Shown: positions 1 to 6,282 of the stretch, piece after piece
Numbering within the stretch: the first letter of the stretch is position 1
Layout: the number at the start of each line of letters is the position of its first letter
From: Helicobacteraceae bacterium
Lineage (GTDB): Bacteria > Campylobacterota > Campylobacteria > Campylobacterales > Sulfurimonadaceae
DNA length: 11,060 bases
Direction: 5' to 3'
NCBI GenBank assembly: GCA_027081565.1
Contig: JALWKG010000316.1
Span: forward strand, 1 to 11,060
Position numbers and translations under genes: made by a program
Notes under the pieces: model-generated
Told to the model about the DNA's origin: nothing
Database searches by the model: none
What the model saw: the letters and a program-made list of their open reading frames with translations, nothing else

Positions 1-123
1 GTGGTAAATACTATCGCTGAAGTTGCTGCTACAGGTAAGATCGGTGATGGTAAGATCTTTGTATCTGACATAGAAAAAGTAATCAGAATACGTACAGGCG
101 AAACAGGCTCAGACGCTATTTAA
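1..123 (+). CDS. glnB: P-II family nitrogen regulatory protein, C-terminal part
   Basis: The frame is open from the first base to a TAA at 121-123 and gives 40 residues that carry the P-II C-terminal signature (a TGKIGDGKIFV stretch followed by RIRTGE). P-II proteins are small trimeric sensors of 2-oxoglutarate and ATP/ADP that control glutamine synthetase, ammonium transport and related targets in the cytoplasm. The start and the T-loop, which carries the modification site, lie left of the window, so GlnB and GlnK cannot be separated and the symbol is the generic choice. The family assignment is firm. A long hairpin follows 22 bases after the stop. Confidence 0.93.
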   Translation: MVNTIAEVAATGKIGDGKIFVSDIEKVIRIRTGETGSDAI

Positions 124-145
124 TTTACCTTCAACACACCTTGCA

Positions 146-196
146 CCGAAATCTGACTCTCGACGCGCAGCAGTGCGCTTTCGGTCAGATATTTGG
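146..196 (+). terminator. Long imperfect hairpin after glnB, possible terminator without a T-run
   Basis: Outer arms 146-150/192-196 (one G-U pair) and 151-157/184-190 (ATCTGAC/GTCAGAT) stack with only A191 bulged. A side bulge 158-160 leads to a short helix 161-163/181-183 and a GC-rich inner stem 165-169/174-178 (GCGCA/TGCGC) closed by the loop GCAG. About 20 pairs form in total. It lies just behind glnB and before the tonB promoter, where a terminator is expected. No T-run follows, so it could instead be a 3'-end stabilising structure or part of a small RNA. Pairing was done by eye. Confidence 0.4.
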
Positions 197-277
197 CTAG
201 ATCTAAAATAAATAGATTTAGAATACTTTTACTTTTACATAAACACCAACCTTACGCTTCTGTAACACTAGAGTCAG

Positions 278-283
278 TATAAT
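278..283 (+). promoter_or_regulatory. -10 box of tonB, very close to the ATG
   Basis: A perfect TATAAT ends 7 bases before the tonB ATG at 291. No good -35 box is seen at the expected distance, as is usual for the housekeeping sigma factor of this bacterial group; the region upstream (223-238) is T-rich. Initiation 6-8 bases past the box would fall on or next to the ATG, leaving no leader and no ribosome binding site. Confidence 0.6.
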
Positions 284-290
284 CCTATTT

Positions 291-1082
291 ATGAAAAGCC
301 ATAAGACACGATCACTCTTTTACTCTGTTATCGTGCATGCACTGCTTTTGTTGTTACTGTTTGGCTTGGGATGGATGGTTACAGAGAAGGTAGAGAAGGT
401 CTCTGCTGTGAAACCTACGGTGGTGATGCTCTCTCAGGTACGCTCTTCTTCTGAACTCCCTACAGCTAAACTACCTCCTGAAAAAGTTGTGAAACCTCCA
501 AAAAAAAGATTACAAAAACCTAAAAAGATAAAACCAAAGCCGGTAAAGAAGAAGGTTCGCAAGCCGAAAAAAAAGCCTATGGTTAAAAAAAGGGTACCTC
601 TGCAAAAAGCACCTAAGATAGAAGAGAAGGTGGTTGAAGCTAAAGTGGTAGCAGAAGAGGTGGTTGAAAAAGTGCCCGAGGTGTCGAAGAGACTTCCAAA
701 AGAGGAGAGTGAACTTATTGTCACACCAGATGAGCGTGTTGCACTCTCAAAAGTAGCCAAAGAAGTGATCGCAAAACCGACGACGCCCCAAAGTACACCA
801 GAAGACATCTATGTCAAAGCCCATATCTCAGAGATCATGGCGCTGCTTCGCAAGCACTTGTATTATCCTCGGATGGCACGTAAACGCCATATGCAGGGGA
901 AGGTAATGGTGCGGTTTGAACTGCTTAAAGATGGGTCGATACGTAATATTACGATAATAGAAGCAAAACGAGAGTTGTTGGGTAAGGCTGCTGTCACAAC
1001 GATAGAGAGACTGAAGGGAAAATTCCCTTTGCCTAGTGAGACATTAGTGCTGCATGTACCTATTATGTATCAGTTGAAATAG
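291..1082 (+). CDS. tonB: TonB family energy-transducing protein
   Basis: TonB couples the inner-membrane proton motor ExbB-ExbD to outer-membrane receptors that import iron complexes, vitamins and similar ligands. This 263-residue protein has the classic plan: a short basic N-terminus, one membrane anchor (about residues 10-30) with the Ser-x3-His motif (S12, H16) known to matter in TonB anchors, a Lys/Pro-rich rigid spacer (about 67-107), a Val/Glu/Lys stretch (about 109-130), and a TonB C-terminal domain from about residue 173 with the YP-x2-A...G-x-V-x-V-x-F pattern at 192-210. The ATG at 291 is chosen because the anchor starts right after it. There is no Shine-Dalgarno sequence and a TATAAT box sits 7 bases upstream, so a leaderless mRNA is possible. 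Its likely partners exbB and exbD lie 4.4 kb downstream on the same strand. Which receptors it serves cannot be told. Confidence 0.92.
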   Translation: MKSHKTRSLFYSVIVHALLLLLLFGLGWMVTEKVEKVSAVKPTVVMLSQVRSSSELPTAKLPPEKVVKPPKKRLQKPKKIKPKPVKKKVRKPKKKPMVKKRVPLQKAPKIEEKVVEAKVVAEEVVEKVPEVSKRLPKEESELIVTPDERVALSKVAKEVIAKPTTPQSTPEDIYVKAHISEIMALLRKHLYYPRMARKRHMQGKVMVRFELLKDGSIRNITIIEAKRELLGKAAVTTIERLKGKFPLPSETLVLHVPIMYQLK

Positions 1083-1149
1083 TGTTTATCTTAGGGGATT
1101 TAATCTTGCTAATCCATCGTTTTTAACGGGGTATAAATCATTTTTTACC

Positions 1150-1176
1150 TATAATGTCGCCACTAATATATAAGGG
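1150..1176 (+). promoter_or_regulatory. Promoter (-10 box) and ribosome binding site for the eight-gene operon
   Basis: A TATAAT lies at 1150-1155, preceded by a T-run (1141-1146), and a TAAGGG ribosome site lies at 1171-1176, five bases before the ATG at 1182. The predicted leader is about 20 bases. No -35 box is recognisable. This is the only clear promoter seen before the tightly packed genes that run to 8265, although internal promoters are not excluded. Confidence 0.55.
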
Positions 1177-1181
1177 TAAAC

Positions 1182-2540
1182 ATGAGCATCTATAGAGAAT
1201 ACGACATACGTGGAATTTTTGAAAAAGAGTTAAACGAAGATACAGTGACAAAGATTGGTTTTGGTCTTGCTCAGAAGATCCAAGGTGACTATGTAGCTGT
1301 TGGTTATGATGCCCGTTCTCACTCACCAGTACTTTTTGAATATCTGGTTGCAGGTCTTAATGCTGGTGGAAAAACTGTTTTAGGCATGGGACTGGTTCCA
1401 ACACCGGTGAACTACTTTACCAACTATCAGGAGTGGGACGGGATCACGCCTTCAGCTTCCATCATGATCACAGGTTCACACAACCCTCCTGAGTACAATG
1501 GTCTTAAGATCACCGTAGAGAAAGCCCCATTTTTCAGTGAAGCGATTTATGCTCTTGGTCGTGAGATCGATAGTATGGATTTTCCTCAAACTACTGAGCG
1601 CAAGGTGATCGAGATCGATGCTTTGACGCGTTATAAAGAGTTTATGCTCAAAGAGTTTGCCCATCTTAAAGGGATGAAAGAGCGTATTGTCTATGACTGT
1701 GGAAACGGTGTGGCCGGTGTCTCTATCGTCGATATCTTTGAAGGTCTTGGTCTCAATGCCAAAGGGATCTATGTTGATCCTGATGGAAGCTTCCCCAACC
1801 ATCACCCCGATCCTTCTGATGAGCACAATCTTGTAGATGTTAAAAAGCTTTTAGAAGCGGAAGGCGACATCGCTTTTGCTTACGATGGAGATGCTGACCG
1901 TATTGCTGTTTTGACTCATAAAAACAACATCAAGGGTGACCAGATGGCCCTGTTGTACTCTATGAAGATGGACAAACCAACTGTTATCGGTGAGGTGAAA
2001 TGTTCTCAAGTGATGTATGACGAACTTGAAAAACGCGGTGCAACAGCTATTATGTATAAAACAGGGCACTCTAACCTCAAAGTGAAGATGAAAGAGACCA
2101 ATGCTGACCTCGCGTGTGAAGTGAGTGGTCACATCTTTTTTAAACATCGCTACTTCGGTTATGATGATGCTATCTATGCAACCTTTAGAATGTTAGAGTT
2201 GATTCAAGATGGAATTGACTTAGATGCTGAACTGGCAAAACTGCCGCAAGTGTTTTCAACGGAAGAGATCAAGGTCGAGACAACGGAACAAGAGAAGTTT
2301 GCGTTGATGGATGCCATTAAAGAGGCGCTTAAAACACCACCGGCAGATTTTCCACACATCAAAGAGATCATTGATGTAGATGGTGTTCGTGTAATCTTTG
2401 ACAAAGGGTGGGGACTGGTTCGTGCGAGTAACACAACACCGGTACTGGTGACCCGTTTCGAGTCTACAGACCTTGAAGAAGCCAAGCGTTATGAACACGC
2501 GCTCAACACCGTCATCGCTGCAGCGAAAGCAGGTCTCTGA
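1182..2540 (+). CDS. Phosphomannomutase/phosphoglucomutase
   Basis: This 452-residue cytoplasmic enzyme belongs to the alpha-D-phosphohexomutase superfamily (AlgC/ManB type), which interconverts hexose 6-phosphate and 1-phosphate through a bisphosphate intermediate and feeds GDP-mannose or UDP-glucose synthesis for surface polysaccharide and LPS. All four active-site loops are visible: the phosphoserine loop TGSHNP (S99), the magnesium loop DGDADR (D235, D237, D239), the sugar-binding loop EVSGH (E313, S315) and the phosphate-binding loop RASNTTP (R414, S416, N417). The length fits the family. The start has a good ribosome site 5 bases away. The next gene begins 3 bases after the stop, so it heads the apparent operon. 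Mannose versus glucose preference cannot be read from the sequence; bifunctional AlgC-like activity is the usual case. Helicobacter homologues are often called algC. Confidence 0.93.
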   Translation: MSIYREYDIRGIFEKELNEDTVTKIGFGLAQKIQGDYVAVGYDARSHSPVLFEYLVAGLNAGGKTVLGMGLVPTPVNYFTNYQEWDGITPSASIMITGSHNPPEYNGLKITVEKAPFFSEAIYALGREIDSMDFPQTTERKVIEIDALTRYKEFMLKEFAHLKGMKERIVYDCGNGVAGVSIVDIFEGLGLNAKGIYVDPDGSFPNHHPDPSDEHNLVDVKKLLEAEGDIAFAYDGDADRIAVLTHKNNIKGDQMALLYSMKMDKPTVIGEVKCSQVMYDELEKRGATAIMYKTGHSNLKVKMKETNADLACEVSGHIFFKHRYFGYDDAIYATFRMLELIQDGIDLDAELAKLPQVFSTEEIKVETTEQEKFALMDAIKEALKTPPADFPHIKEIIDVDGVRVIFDKGWGLVRASNTTPVLVTRFESTDLEEAKRYEHALNTVIAAAKAGL

Positions 2541-2543
2541 TAG

Positions 2544-2897
2544 ATGTTGTTCTATGTGACACTGTTCGTAGCTATACTCTATTTTAAGATCTTTCGTGTT
2601 CGCCGACAGCAGGAGAAGCTGGGTCTGTGGAGCATGATAGAAGGCATCGTAACGATTTTTATACTCTTGGCCCTTGTCATCTTTGGTTTTATGGTACAAA
2701 GTTGGTATGAAGTTTTGATCGCGATCGTTATCAGTGCTGTTATGGCGAGTCTTATGATCACCACGGTACAATTAGGGATCTTTATTGACGGCAAACCACT
2801 GTTCAAACTTTCTGCGATCTACCGGTTGATGCCTCTGATGGCACTCTTTAGTATCGCGGGTACGATGATGACTTTACCACAATATTATTTAGGATAA
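2544..2897 (+). CDS. Small four-helix inner-membrane protein of unknown function
   Basis: I do not recognise a named family. The 117 residues form about four hydrophobic segments (near 2-17, 32-50, 55-75 and 93-112). A basic loop RVRRQQEK follows the first helix, which would place that loop in the cytoplasm by the positive-inside rule. No conserved charged residue in the helices suggests a transporter or enzyme, and there is no signal peptide or Cys motif. The ATG comes 3 bases after the mutase stop, and pyrC begins 3 bases after its own stop, so translation is probably coupled to both neighbours. The ribosome site is weak (AGGT about 10 bases upstream). Its strand, spacing and composition match its neighbours, so it is very likely a real gene. 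Confidence 0.82.
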   Translation: MLFYVTLFVAILYFKIFRVRRQQEKLGLWSMIEGIVTIFILLALVIFGFMVQSWYEVLIAIVISAVMASLMITTVQLGIFIDGKPLFKLSAIYRLMPLMALFSIAGTMMTLPQYYLG

Positions 2898-2900
2898 ACA

Positions 2901-3962
2901 ATGAAAACACATTCACTACTGATGCCCCTGGACATGCACCTACACCTTCGTGATGGTGAAATGCTTCAAAATGTTGCAAAACTTACGTCATATACTTTTT
3001 CAGGTGCAGTGATCATGCCAAATCTTGTTCCACCGGTAAAGACTAAAGAGCAGGTCTTAGCTTATAAAGAGCGCATTATGTCCGCATGTGGCATGGAGAT
3101 ACAAGAAGATGAGTTTGATGAGATCTTTGAAGAAGAGGGACTTAGTGGCGGTGACTTTGAGCCATTGATGACGATCTTTTATGATAATTATGATGAAGAT
3201 TACCTAGATGATATCCGTGATGAGATCTTTGGTATCAAACTTTATCCTGCAGGAATCACAACAAACTCAGAGGGTGGTGTTGCCTCTTTTGATGTTGAGA
3301 CAATGCGTCCTACCTTAGAAGCAATGGCCCGTATGGATATTCCACTTTTGGTGCACGGTGAGACCGATGGTTTTGTGATGGATAGAGAAGCAGAGTTTAT
3401 GAGTGTTTATGAACTACTTGCTATGAACTTCCCTGATCTCAAGATCGTCATGGAACATATCACGACCAAGGCAGCGGTAGATATGTTGGATAAATATCCA
3501 AATCTTTATGCCACGATCACGGTGCAGCACCTTTTGATCACACTCGACGAAGTTGCCGGTGGAATGCTACAGCCTCATCTCTTTTGTAAGCCCATCGCTA
3601 AACGTCCGGAAGATAGAGAAGCGTTGCTGAATGTCGCGCTTAATGCCCACCCAAAAGTGATGTTTGGTTCAGACTCTGCTCCACATCCTCAGCATGCTAA
3701 AGAGTCCTGCGGTTGTGCTGCCGGTGTATTTACTGCACCGATCGCACTGCAAGTACTTTGTGAACTTTTTGATAAACACGGTAGACTTGATAACCTGCAG
3801 AGTTTTGTCTCTGACAATGCCCAGAGCATCTATGGTATCTGTCCAGAATTTAAAGAGGTCACTTTGGTAGAACAACCTTTTAAAGTACCTGCCAAGTATG
3901 GTGAAGTGGTACCGATGTATGCCGGTGAGACTATTGGCTGGAGTATCGAAGACGTATTGTAG
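2901..3962 (+). CDS. pyrC: Dihydroorotase (E. coli-type PyrC)
   Basis: Dihydroorotase cyclises N-carbamoyl-aspartate to dihydroorotate, the third step of pyrimidine synthesis, using two zinc ions in a TIM-barrel amidohydrolase. The sequence shows the first metal pair in MHLHLRD (H13, H15), the lysine expected to be carboxylated in GIKLYPAG (K113), metal histidines in LLVHGE (H152) and MEHITT (H186), and the catalytic aspartate in FGSDSAPH (D258). At 353 residues it is close to the 348 of the E. coli enzyme. Compared with my memory of the E. coli protein, it carries an acidic insertion of about 17 residues around positions 62-82 before the conserved FEPLMT stretch. An AGGA site precedes the ATG. 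The response regulator begins 11 bases after the stop, with its ribosome site next to the pyrC stop codon. Confidence 0.96.
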   Translation: MKTHSLLMPLDMHLHLRDGEMLQNVAKLTSYTFSGAVIMPNLVPPVKTKEQVLAYKERIMSACGMEIQEDEFDEIFEEEGLSGGDFEPLMTIFYDNYDEDYLDDIRDEIFGIKLYPAGITTNSEGGVASFDVETMRPTLEAMARMDIPLLVHGETDGFVMDREAEFMSVYELLAMNFPDLKIVMEHITTKAAVDMLDKYPNLYATITVQHLLITLDEVAGGMLQPHLFCKPIAKRPEDREALLNVALNAHPKVMFGSDSAPHPQHAKESCGCAAGVFTAPIALQVLCELFDKHGRLDNLQSFVSDNAQSIYGICPEFKEVTLVEQPFKVPAKYGEVVPMYAGETIGWSIEDVL

Positions 3963-3973
3963 AGGCGGCTGCT

Positions 3974-4627
3974 TTGGCTAAGATACTGTTGCTTGAAGAT
4001 GACCTGCTTTTAGGTGAGACGCTAGAGGACCTTCTTGATGAAGAGGGTTATAGTGTTCACTGGTGCAAAAATGGTCAAGAAGCACTGGATGCCTCATTTG
4101 AAAACAAGTTTTCCCTTTATATATTTGACATCAATGTTCCGCTTATAAACGGACTGACACTTCTCAGTGAGCTGCGCAGTGCAGATGATATGACCCCCAC
4201 AATCTATCTTACTTCCCATCAGGAAAAGTCTGTATTGCAAGAGGGCTTTGCAAGCGGTGCAGACGATTACATCAAAAAACCTTTTGACAGTGATGAACTG
4301 CTGCTGCGTATCCAGGCACTTTTACGACGGAGCAGTAGAGATGAAGCGCAGTGTGAGGGAAGTCTCTGTGTCGATCACAAACGTTCTGTTGTCCTCGAAG
4401 ATGGGATAGAACTGTCTCTCTCGAAAAAAGAGTTTACCCTGCTGTCGCTGCTGATTGGCAACGGAGGCAAGACAGTCTCCAAAGAGATGATCGTCGACGC
4501 GCTTTGGAGTCATAACAGCAGTGTCAGTGACGGTTCCATTCGGGTGTTGATCACACGCCTCAAGCAGGAGTTACAGTCTGCTGAGATCGAGAACATTCGT
4601 GGGATCGGGTACCGTCTTGTTCCGTAA
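3974..4627 (+). CDS. OmpR/PhoB-family response regulator
   Basis: This is a 217-residue DNA-binding response regulator. The receiver domain (about 1-115) has the acidic pair D9/D10, phospho-acceptor D52 in FDINVPLING, the switch threonine T80 in IYLTSHQ and the conserved lysine K102 in IKKPF. A winged-helix domain of the OmpR type fills about 125-217 and ends in the typical IRGIGYRLVP. The start is a TTG at 3974: the core strand AKILLLEDD begins right after it, and an AGAGG ribosome site lies 8 bases upstream next to the pyrC stop. The cognate kinase gene overlaps its 3' end. Its target genes are not evident; because exbBD follow, control of envelope or uptake functions and of its own operon is a reasonable guess. 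Confidence 0.95.
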   Translation: MAKILLLEDDLLLGETLEDLLDEEGYSVHWCKNGQEALDASFENKFSLYIFDINVPLINGLTLLSELRSADDMTPTIYLTSHQEKSVLQEGFASGADDYIKKPFDSDELLLRIQALLRRSSRDEAQCEGSLCVDHKRSVVLEDGIELSLSKKEFTLLSLLIGNGGKTVSKEMIVDALWSHNSSVSDGSIRVLITRLKQELQSAEIENIRGIGYRLVP

Positions 4628-5441
4628 TGTCCAGCTTAGCATCTTCTTCTTTTTTGTTGTCACAACACTGCTGATCGTCACACTCTTTTACTATCTGCAA
4701 ACGCGTATTGCTTTGGAATACCTTGTCTTGATGGTTCTTTTTTTGGTGCTGATTATAGGTTATGCCATCGCCAAACTTTCCATAGAGCCGCTGCGTGAAC
4801 AGTTCACACAGCTCGAACACTTCTCTAAAGAGATCCTGCATGAGCTGAACCTGCCCATCAACACCATCATGACCAATACCTCCATGTTGAAGCGCAAGAT
4901 AGAGGACGAGAAGTCTCTGAAGCGTTTCTCACGGATCGAAGCAGCCTGCGCTATGTTGCAAGAACGTTATAAAGAGCTGGACTATCTCATTAAAAAACAG
5001 ATGCAGCATGAACAGGTAGAGACCTTCGATGTGGCACTGCTGGTGCAAGAACGTCTGAAGTTACTCAAACCTCTATATTCCAAGGCGCACTTCCATGAAG
5101 ATTTAGAAACCATTAGTGTAAATATAGATAGAATAGGGCTTGCAAAAGTGATAGACAATATTATCGATAACAGTGTGAAGTACTCTCCCGATGGCGCTGA
5201 GATCGAGATCAAAACAAAAGATAAAATATTAACGATCAGTGACAGGGGTCAGGGGATGGATGAGGTCGAACTCTTCCAGATCTTTGACAGATATTACCAA
5301 AGTGATGAGAGTGCTTTGGGCTTTGGTATCGGGCTTGGTCTGGTCAAGAATTATTGTGACAAATACAAGATAAAACTGCATGTGGACTCCACTAAAGGTG
5401 GGGGAACAATCATGCAATTAGACTTTTCAGGGGTAATATAA
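4599..5441 (+). CDS. Membrane sensor histidine kinase without a periplasmic sensor domain
   Basis: This 280-residue kinase has two adjacent membrane helices (about 12-32 and 39-59) joined by a loop of only 6-8 residues, then a dimerisation/phosphoacceptor helix with ILHELNLPIN (H81), and an ATP-binding domain with the N-box DNIIDNSVKYS (N187, N191), the DRGQGM G1 box (D215), IFDRYYQ as F-box, and GFGIGLGLV as G2 box. All catalytic motifs are intact. It should phosphorylate the regulator encoded just upstream. The GTG at 4599 overlaps the regulator gene by 29 bases; a TTG at 4617 (11-base overlap, protein six residues shorter) is an equally plausible start, and neither has a strong ribosome site. 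exbB starts on the very next base after its stop. With almost no external domain it probably senses inside the membrane or through a partner protein. Confidence 0.93.
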   Translation: MGSGTVLFRNVQLSIFFFFVVTTLLIVTLFYYLQTRIALEYLVLMVLFLVLIIGYAIAKLSIEPLREQFTQLEHFSKEILHELNLPINTIMTNTSMLKRKIEDEKSLKRFSRIEAACAMLQERYKELDYLIKKQMQHEQVETFDVALLVQERLKLLKPLYSKAHFHEDLETISVNIDRIGLAKVIDNIIDNSVKYSPDGAEIEIKTKDKILTISDRGQGMDEVELFQIFDRYYQSDESALGFGIGLGLVKNYCDKYKIKLHVDSTKGGGTIMQLDFSGVI

Positions 5442-5900
5442 ATGGACGTAGCAGGTTGGCTGAAGATAGCCGAAGAAGTCTTGGATTATGGGATTATGGG
5501 AACACTTGGGGTGATGAGCGTCGTCGCTTTATGGATGTTTATAGAGCGTCTGATGTTTTATAAAAGCATTAAACTTGATGAATATGACAACAAAGACCTT
5601 TTGGAGATCGACCTGACAGACAACCTCTCTGTCCTCTCAGCTATAGGTGCCAATGCCCCTTATGTCGGATTGATCGGTACGATCCTCGGTATTATGATCA
5701 CCTTCTACGGGATGGGTGATGCGGGGGCGGTCGATACAAAAGCGGTGATGAATGGTCTTGCACTGGCTTTGAAAGCAACTGCCTTTGGTATCATTGTGGC
5801 CATTCCCGGTATCGTCTTTTATACCATCTGTATCCGTAAGGTTGAGCGTCTCAGTGCGATCTGGGAAGCCAACCGTGCAGGACAGGGAAGCCAAAAGTAA
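5442..5900 (+). CDS. exbB: ExbB, TonB-system proton channel subunit (MotA/TolQ/ExbB family)
   Basis: ExbB forms the pentameric inner-membrane stator that conducts protons with ExbD and energises TonB. The 152 residues show three membrane segments (about 14-36, 68-92 and 105-130) and the family core APYVGLIGTILGIM (72-85, T80) and LALKATAFGIIVAIPG (108-123, T113). It is the short form, common in epsilonproteobacteria. Where E. coli ExbB and TolQ have a glutamate in the third helix (GIAEAL pattern), this protein seems to have leucine (L108), with a lysine at 111. An AGGGG ribosome site precedes the ATG, which directly follows the kinase stop; exbD begins inside its stop (TAATG). The flagellar MotA or TolQ alternatives are unlikely because of the size and the adjacent ExbD. 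Confidence 0.94.
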   Translation: MDVAGWLKIAEEVLDYGIMGTLGVMSVVALWMFIERLMFYKSIKLDEYDNKDLLEIDLTDNLSVLSAIGANAPYVGLIGTILGIMITFYGMGDAGAVDTKAVMNGLALALKATAFGIIVAIPGIVFYTICIRKVERLSAIWEANRAGQGSQK

Positions 5901-6280
5901 TGAGACATCGCAAAAAGTTTGATCAGGTCAATGTCATCCCTCTGATCGACATCCTTCTGGTCCTTTTGGTGATGGTCATTACAACAGCCACCTTTATAAA
6001 GCAGGGTATTTTGCCAATAGAGCTTCCTGAAGCCAAAGCTTCTGAGAAAAAAGAGGATAAAAAAGAGTTTGACATTTATATCACTAAAGATGGAAAATAC
6101 CATTTGGATAAAAAAGAGATCTCTATTGGAGATCTTGAAAGTAAACTCTCCGAGATCGATAAAGATCAGACGGTTGTTTTGCGTTCGGATAAAGATGCGA
6201 GTTTTCAACACTTCGTCTCTGTGATGGATATCTTGAAAAAACTTGAACATAAACAACTCTACATCGTTACCAAAGAATAA
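5900..6280 (+). CDS. exbD: ExbD, TonB-system proton channel subunit
   Basis: ExbD has 126 residues, with a short cytoplasmic N-terminus (MRHRKKFDQVN), one membrane helix (about 12-34) carrying the essential aspartate (D17 in NVIPLIDILLVLLV, equivalent to D25 of E. coli ExbD), a charged Lys/Glu linker (about 45-58) and a compact periplasmic domain ending in the usual VVLRSDKDASF...FVSVMDILKK...LYIVTK pattern. The aspartate relays protons between the ExbB helices to drive TonB. The start codon overlaps the exbB stop by one base, implying coupled translation and matched stoichiometry. The following GGDEF-EAL gene begins 2 bases after its stop. TolR is the alternative, but the length and the nearby TonB favour ExbD. 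Confidence 0.94.
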   Translation: MRHRKKFDQVNVIPLIDILLVLLVMVITTATFIKQGILPIELPEAKASEKKEDKKEFDIYITKDGKYHLDKKEISIGDLESKLSEIDKDQTVVLRSDKDASFQHFVSVMDILKKLEHKQLYIVTKE

Positions 6281-6282
6281 GG

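Noticed and set aside
202..222. TCTAAA/TTTAGA inverted repeat before tonB
   Set aside because: A 6-base AT-rich stem with a 9-base loop is expected by chance in this composition; it lacks a T-run and could not be tied to a function.
484..600. A-rich, repeat-like stretch in tonB
   Set aside because: It encodes the Lys/Pro spacer normal for TonB; no exact tandem unit is repeated, so it is not called a DNA repeat.
434..808. 124-codon - strand frame opposite tonB, rich in Ser, Thr, Phe and Gly
   Set aside because: It is the complement of the Lys/Pro/Val-rich tonB spacer; the composition is explained by that and there is no start signal.
1118..1146. CGTT-TTT-AACG stem and T-run after tonB, as a terminator
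   Set aside because: The stem is only four pairs with a three-base loop and the T-run lies 10 bases further on, where it fits better as the upstream part of the next promoter.
2256..2771. 171-codon - strand frame across the mutase end and the small membrane protein
   Set aside because: It crosses two real + strand genes with matching motifs or packing and shows no domain or ribosome site.
3664..3870. 68-codon frames on both strands within pyrC
   Set aside because: They are out-of-frame shadows of the conserved SDSAPH region and C-terminus of dihydroorotase.
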